NCBI GenBank assembly: GCA_014380545.1
Contig: JACMJP010000092.1
Span: 1-41,131, forward strand
DNA: 41,131 bases
Reading direction: 5' to 3'
Origin: Chitinophagales bacterium
GTDB taxonomy: Bacteria; Bacteroidota; Bacteroidia; Chitinophagales; BACL12
This document shows, in pieces, positions 37,371-41,131 of this stretch. The notes beneath the pieces are model-generated. The model saw only the letters and a program-made list of their open reading frames with translations, was not told the DNA's origin and searched no databases. Positions within the stretch are counted from its first letter, which is position 1. Every line of letters starts with the position of its first letter. The position numbers and the translations under genes were made by a program.

Positions 37371-38489
37371 TTATATTTTTATTTGCAATTGGGCAACAAA
37401 CATATTAGCAGCAACAATCGCCTCACTACCTGAAATCGGTTTTTCCCAATCAGTATGAATAAAATTCAACTGTAATCTTGCAGTATTATCAGGTAAAAAA
37501 GTAAATCCAATATTTCCGGTAATTGTAGAGAAAGCATTATCGTCAACATCAATTAAAGGATCAGTATTTTCATATTTAGCACCAACTTCAAAGGTCTTAC
37601 ACCAGCTTTTATTAATATCAATTTTAAATAATGCCTGGGCAAAATATCCGCTTAAATTATTTTCATCAATTGCAGGTGCAGTTGTATCTGCAACAAAAGC
37701 AGTAATATTTGAACCCACAATATATTCTCCTTCAACAATCAGTTTTGTTTTTTCTGAAATATTTTTAATAAGCTGCAAATCTGCTCCGTAAGAAGTAGTG
37801 TTAGTTGAATCATTTAAGAATATTTCCTGTCCGCTTATTCCAATTCTAATTCCTTTAACAGGTGAAAACTCTATTCTGCCTACAAGGTTTTTCTGTGAAT
37901 TATCATCATAAGGCAACGCCCTTGAACTTCCGTTTACCAAAGCCAGATAGTAATTTAATGGTGTTTTATCTTTCAAAAAATTTCCAAAAACCATTAACCC
38001 CGGCTGGTAACTCGCCTGGTTATTACTTACAATCAACACACTGGTCGTTCCCCTGTCAATCATTCTCAGATCTTCATGGCTTGTTAATTCATCCAGTTCA
38101 TACGGTGTCTTAAATTGCCCAAACCTTATCTGCAGGGCATCATTTGCTCTATATTCACCATAAGCAAGCTCAATCACATTTCCATAGTTACTTGTACTGG
38201 TAGATTTTAATTGTGGTAATTGCATACGAATAACCCCGCTCCATTTATCATTTAATTTTATGTCTGCTCTTAATTCAAGTCTCCTTAATCTGAAATTATT
38301 ATTAACCGGATCCGCATTAAATTTATTCTGTACATCTACACTATCTGTCAGGGAAGATTCGAATCTTGATTGCACCAGACCCTTCATCCTAATCGTAGGG
38401 TTAAAAGTTGATTCACTATTTTGTGCAAAAAGGTTTGAAGAAAATTGGATGATCATTACACAAACCAGTAAGCAGTAGAGTTTTCCCAT
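37371..38489 (-). CDS. Phosphate-selective porin O/P-like outer-membrane protein (copy 2)
   Basis: Same motifs as copy 1: RFESSLTDSVDVQNKFNADPVNNNFRLRR...RFGQFKTPYELDELTSHEDLRMIDRGTTSVL; C-terminal LQIKI. Confidence 0.86.
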   Translation of the reverse strand: MGKLYCLLVCVMIIQFSSNLFAQNSESTFNPTIRMKGLVQSRFESSLTDSVDVQNKFNADPVNNNFRLRRLELRADIKLNDKWSGVIRMQLPQLKSTSTSNYGNVIELAYGEYRANDALQIRFGQFKTPYELDELTSHEDLRMIDRGTTSVLIVSNNQASYQPGLMVFGNFLKDKTPLNYYLALVNGSSRALPYDDNSQKNLVGRIEFSPVKGIRIGISGQEIFLNDSTNTTSYGADLQLIKNISEKTKLIVEGEYIVGSNITAFVADTTAPAIDENNLSGYFAQALFKIDINKSWCKTFEVGAKYENTDPLIDVDDNAFSTITGNIGFTFLPDNTARLQLNFIHTDWEKPISGSEAIVAANMFVAQLQIKI

Positions 38490-38733
38490 GTTAAGTTATT
38501 TTAAAGTTAAATTAAGTTGAATGCAAATTTAACTTCACCTGATCCGTATATAGTTTAACAGTATGTTAAGTTTTAGTATTGTTTTTATTAAGTACATATA
38601 TAATTAATAACAGAATCATTCAAAAACGAATAAAATTGAAAGTTTAGTTTTACTTAATAATGAATAACAGTTGAAAAAAATGTGACTAACATCCTCCAAA
38701 ACTAAATACCTGAAGTGGAAACGCAGATTTCTA

Positions 38734-38765
38734 TTTGTGCATCCGCATTGCAAGTTATAATTTTA
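38734..38765 (+). promoter_or_regulatory. Putative promoter of the nuo operon
   Basis: TTTG(38734-38737), 20-bp spacer, TAATTTTA(38758-38765); close to TTTG/TAnnTTTG consensus. Confidence 0.5.
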
Positions 38766-38775
38766 GCTCCGCTTT

Positions 38776-39126
38776 ATGGGACCTGCATCACTTATAGTTT
38801 TGATTTTAGCTGCTGTAGCATTTTCTGCCGGAGGAATTCTACTTTCAAAAGTTGTTTTGAGGGCAAGTAAAAATGCTGTGAAGGGAGAACCCTATGAATG
38901 CGGTGTTCCTACCGTCGGTCCGAGCTGGGTTCAGTTTAATGTGGGTTATTATTTATTCGCACTCATCTTTTTAATTTTTGATGTGGAGCTGATTTTCCTT
39001 TATCCATGGGCAGTTACGGTTCAAAAACTTGGTATGTTTGCTTTTGTAGAAGCTGTTATCTTTCTATTCATATTATTTATGGGATTTCTTTATGCGCACA
39101 AAAAAGGAGCTTTAAAATGGATGTAA
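38776..39126 (+). CDS. nuoA: NADH-quinone oxidoreductase subunit A
   Basis: [43 protein letters not shown]. Confidence 0.96.
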   Translation: MGPASLIVLILAAVAFSAGGILLSKVVLRASKNAVKGEPYECGVPTVGPSWVQFNVGYYLFALIFLIFDVELIFLYPWAVTVQKLGMFAFVEAVIFLFILFMGFLYAHKKGALKWM

Positions 39127-39671
39127 AAAACCCTTATATGGATGGCAATCCTTTTCCGGGTGATGTGCACCAAACAGCGGGAGGAGGGATTTTAGTAAGC
39201 AAATTAGACGATGTGATCAATTGGGCAAGAAGTAATTCTTTATGGCCGCTCGTATTCGGAACCAGTTGTTGTGCTATTGAAATGATGAGTACAGCTTCCG
39301 CAAAATACGATTGGGGCCGTTTTGGTTTTGAAGTGGCAAGAGCAACACCCAGGCAAGCTGATGTAATTATTATTGCCGGAACCATTGTAAATAAAATGGC
39401 TCCCGTATTAAAAAGATTATATGATCAGATGCCGGATCCTAAATACGTAATTGCCATGGGAGCATGCGCAACAAGCGGCGGTCCTTTTTTCTATAATACA
39501 TACAGTGTAGTGAAGGGGGCGGATCATATTATTCCTGTGGACGTTTACATTGCCGGTTGCCCACCAAGACCTGAAGCATTATTGCATGCAATGATGACCT
39601 TGCAGCAAAAAATAAAAGCCGGTGGAAAAAGAGAAAAGATAATGATTGAGAAATATTCAGACAAAGTTTGA
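39117..39671 (+). CDS. nuoB: NADH-quinone oxidoreductase subunit B
   Basis: [78 protein letters not shown] at 39117 overlaps nuoA. Confidence 0.97.
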   Translation: MDVKNPYMDGNPFPGDVHQTAGGGILVSKLDDVINWARSNSLWPLVFGTSCCAIEMMSTASAKYDWGRFGFEVARATPRQADVIIIAGTIVNKMAPVLKRLYDQMPDPKYVIAMGACATSGGPFFYNTYSVVKGADHIIPVDVYIAGCPPRPEALLHAMMTLQQKIKAGGKREKIMIEKYSDKV

Positions 39672-39697
39672 AGATCGAATAATTAAGAAAAGAATAA

Positions 39698-40153
39698 ATG
39701 AATATTGAAGAGTTAAAAATTAAATTACCAGAAATTCAACCTTCAATCACATTTGAAGAAGGCGGAGAATTTTTAAATTTGAATATTGATGCAAAAGAAT
39801 TCAAAGATTTTGCGCAGATGATCTTTAATAATGATAATTTATCTTTTAATTATTTATTTTGCCTAACATGTGTTGATTGGAAAACACATCTCACAATGGT
39901 GTATCATTTTGAATCAACAAAACACCGGCACATTATTGTAATTAAATCGAAGTTAGATAGAGAAAATCCGGAAATAGAGACTGTAAGTGACATTTGGCGC
40001 ACAGCAGAATTACATGAACGGGAAGTATATGATTTGTTTGGAGTACGGTTTATTAACCATCCTGACCTAAGAAGATTATTTTTAACGGAAGATTGGAACG
40101 GGTATCCTTTGAGAAAAGATTATGAAGATCCGGTTAATATGATAAAATTATAA
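39698..40153 (+). CDS. nuoC: NADH-quinone oxidoreductase subunit C
   Basis: TAELHEREVYDLFGVRFINHPDLRRLFLTEDWNGYPLRKDY. Confidence 0.96.
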   Translation: MNIEELKIKLPEIQPSITFEEGGEFLNLNIDAKEFKDFAQMIFNNDNLSFNYLFCLTCVDWKTHLTMVYHFESTKHRHIIVIKSKLDRENPEIETVSDIWRTAELHEREVYDLFGVRFINHPDLRRLFLTEDWNGYPLRKDYEDPVNMIKL

Positions 40154-40183
40154 AATAAATCACCTGAGAATTTTTAATTAACG

Positions 40184-41131
40184 ATGAGCGACCTGAGTCA
40201 TTTAATGGAAGATGTTATACCAGAATCTTCAACCAAAAAAAATCTTGATGAAGGCGATCTTATTATAAACATCGGCCCGCAGCATCCATCTACAAATGGA
40301 GTGTTGCATCTTGTTATTACACTTAATGGCGAAACAGTAAAAAAAGTTGAACCACATCTCGGATATATTCATCGCTCTATTGAAAAAATGTGTGAGAGTT
40401 TAAGTTATCGCCAGTTTATTTATTCTACTTCCCGCATGGATTATTTATCATCACACATAAATAATCATGGTTGCGCATTATGTGTTGAAAAAGGTTTACA
40501 GGTAGAAATACCAAAAAGGGCACAGGTAATTCGTGTGCTCATGGATGAATTAACTAGACTTGCAAGTCACCAGTTATGGTGGGGAGCCATGGCAATGGAT
40601 GTTGGCGCACTCACTCCTTTTTTCCTTGCATTCAGGGAAAGGGAAATGATAAATGAAGTGATGGAAAAAACATGCGGCGCAAGATTAACGATGAATTATA
40701 TTGTTCCCGGCGGAGTCATGTTTGAACTGCATCCCGATTTTCAAAAAGATGTAAAAGAATTTATCCGTTTTTTCAAAACAAAAATTGATGAATATGATGA
40801 ATTGGTTACCGGAAATATTATTTTTCAAAACCGCATGAAAAATGTTGGATATATTTCAAAACAAGATGCGATTAGTTATGGCTGCAGCGGGCCAACTGCA
40901 AGGGCAAGCGGAGTAAATTGCGATATCAGAAAATTATATCCATACGATGTATATAATGAAGTTGAATTTGAAGAAATTATTGAAAGTGATGGAGATTGTT
41001 TTGCAAGATATTTAGTGCGCATGAAAGAAATGCGTCAATGTTTAAGTATCATTGAGCAATTAATTGACAATATTCCTGAAGGAGATTTCCAGGCAAAAAC
41101 AAAAGCTGTATTAAAATTGCCGAAAGGAGAA
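40184..41131 (+). CDS. nuoD: NADH-quinone oxidoreductase subunit D (truncated by window end)
   Basis: Translated by hand: INIGPQHPSTNGVLHLVITLNGETVKKVEPHLGYIHRSIEKMCESLSYRQFIYSTSRMDYLSSH...GCSGPTARASGVNCDIRK. Confidence 0.96.
   Translation, partial: MSDLSHLMEDVIPESSTKKNLDEGDLIINIGPQHPSTNGVLHLVITLNGETVKKVEPHLGYIHRSIEKMCESLSYRQFIYSTSRMDYLSSHINNHGCALCVEKGLQVEIPKRAQVIRVLMDELTRLASHQLWWGAMAMDVGALTPFFLAFREREMINEVMEKTCGARLTMNYIVPGGVMFELHPDFQKDVKEFIRFFKTKIDEYDELVTGNIIFQNRMKNVGYISKQDAISYGCSGPTARASGVNCDIRKLYPYDVYNEVEFEEIIESDGDCFARYLVRMKEMRQCLSIIEQLIDNIPEGDFQAKTKAVLKLPKGE

Noticed and set aside
39006-39116. N-terminal extension of nuoB in the ORF track (start 39006)
   Set aside because: The extension overlaps nuoA and is not NuoB-like; ATG at 39117 gives a normal NuoB N-terminus.

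Overview
The window looks like a Bacteroidota chromosome segment: AT-rich, with TAnnTTTG-type promoters, T9SS/gliding genes and a Bacteroidota-style gene complement. It is mostly core genes: accB(partial)-accC; a secreted sulfatase with a T9SS C-terminal sorting domain; purT; an atpZ-like gene, bactofilin and M23 peptidase block; a sprE/porW-like TPR lipoprotein overlapping a class A PBP; uvrC; the T9SS core porP/sprF-gldK-gldL-gldM-gldN; a yyaL-like gene split by one in-frame stop; a BamA/TamA-like gene with a DUF4271-like gene and hemD; hemW; a TlpA/DUF6029-like/Omp28-like trio; two tandem phosphate-selective-porin-like genes; and the start of a nuo operon (nuoA-B-C-D, nuoD truncated by the window end). 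The most unusual points are: (1) NuoD carries Asn at the second His position of the HPxTHG quinone-site motif; (2) a shared ~30-bp palindromic element lies upstream of both hypothetical genes in the 13.1-15.9 kb accessory patch, one of which encodes a Cys-rich protein with no signal peptide; (3) a pair of inverted palindromes at the uvrC 3' end provides the uvrC stop codon; (4) yyaL has an in-frame TAA next to a GC-rich palindrome; (5) the atpZ leader genes are not followed by the rest of the ATP synthase operon; (6) an orphan T9SS sorting-domain remnant lies downstream of accC. No rRNA, tRNA, CRISPR array, prophage or intact IS element was recognised. All family assignments come from reading motifs; no database search was run.
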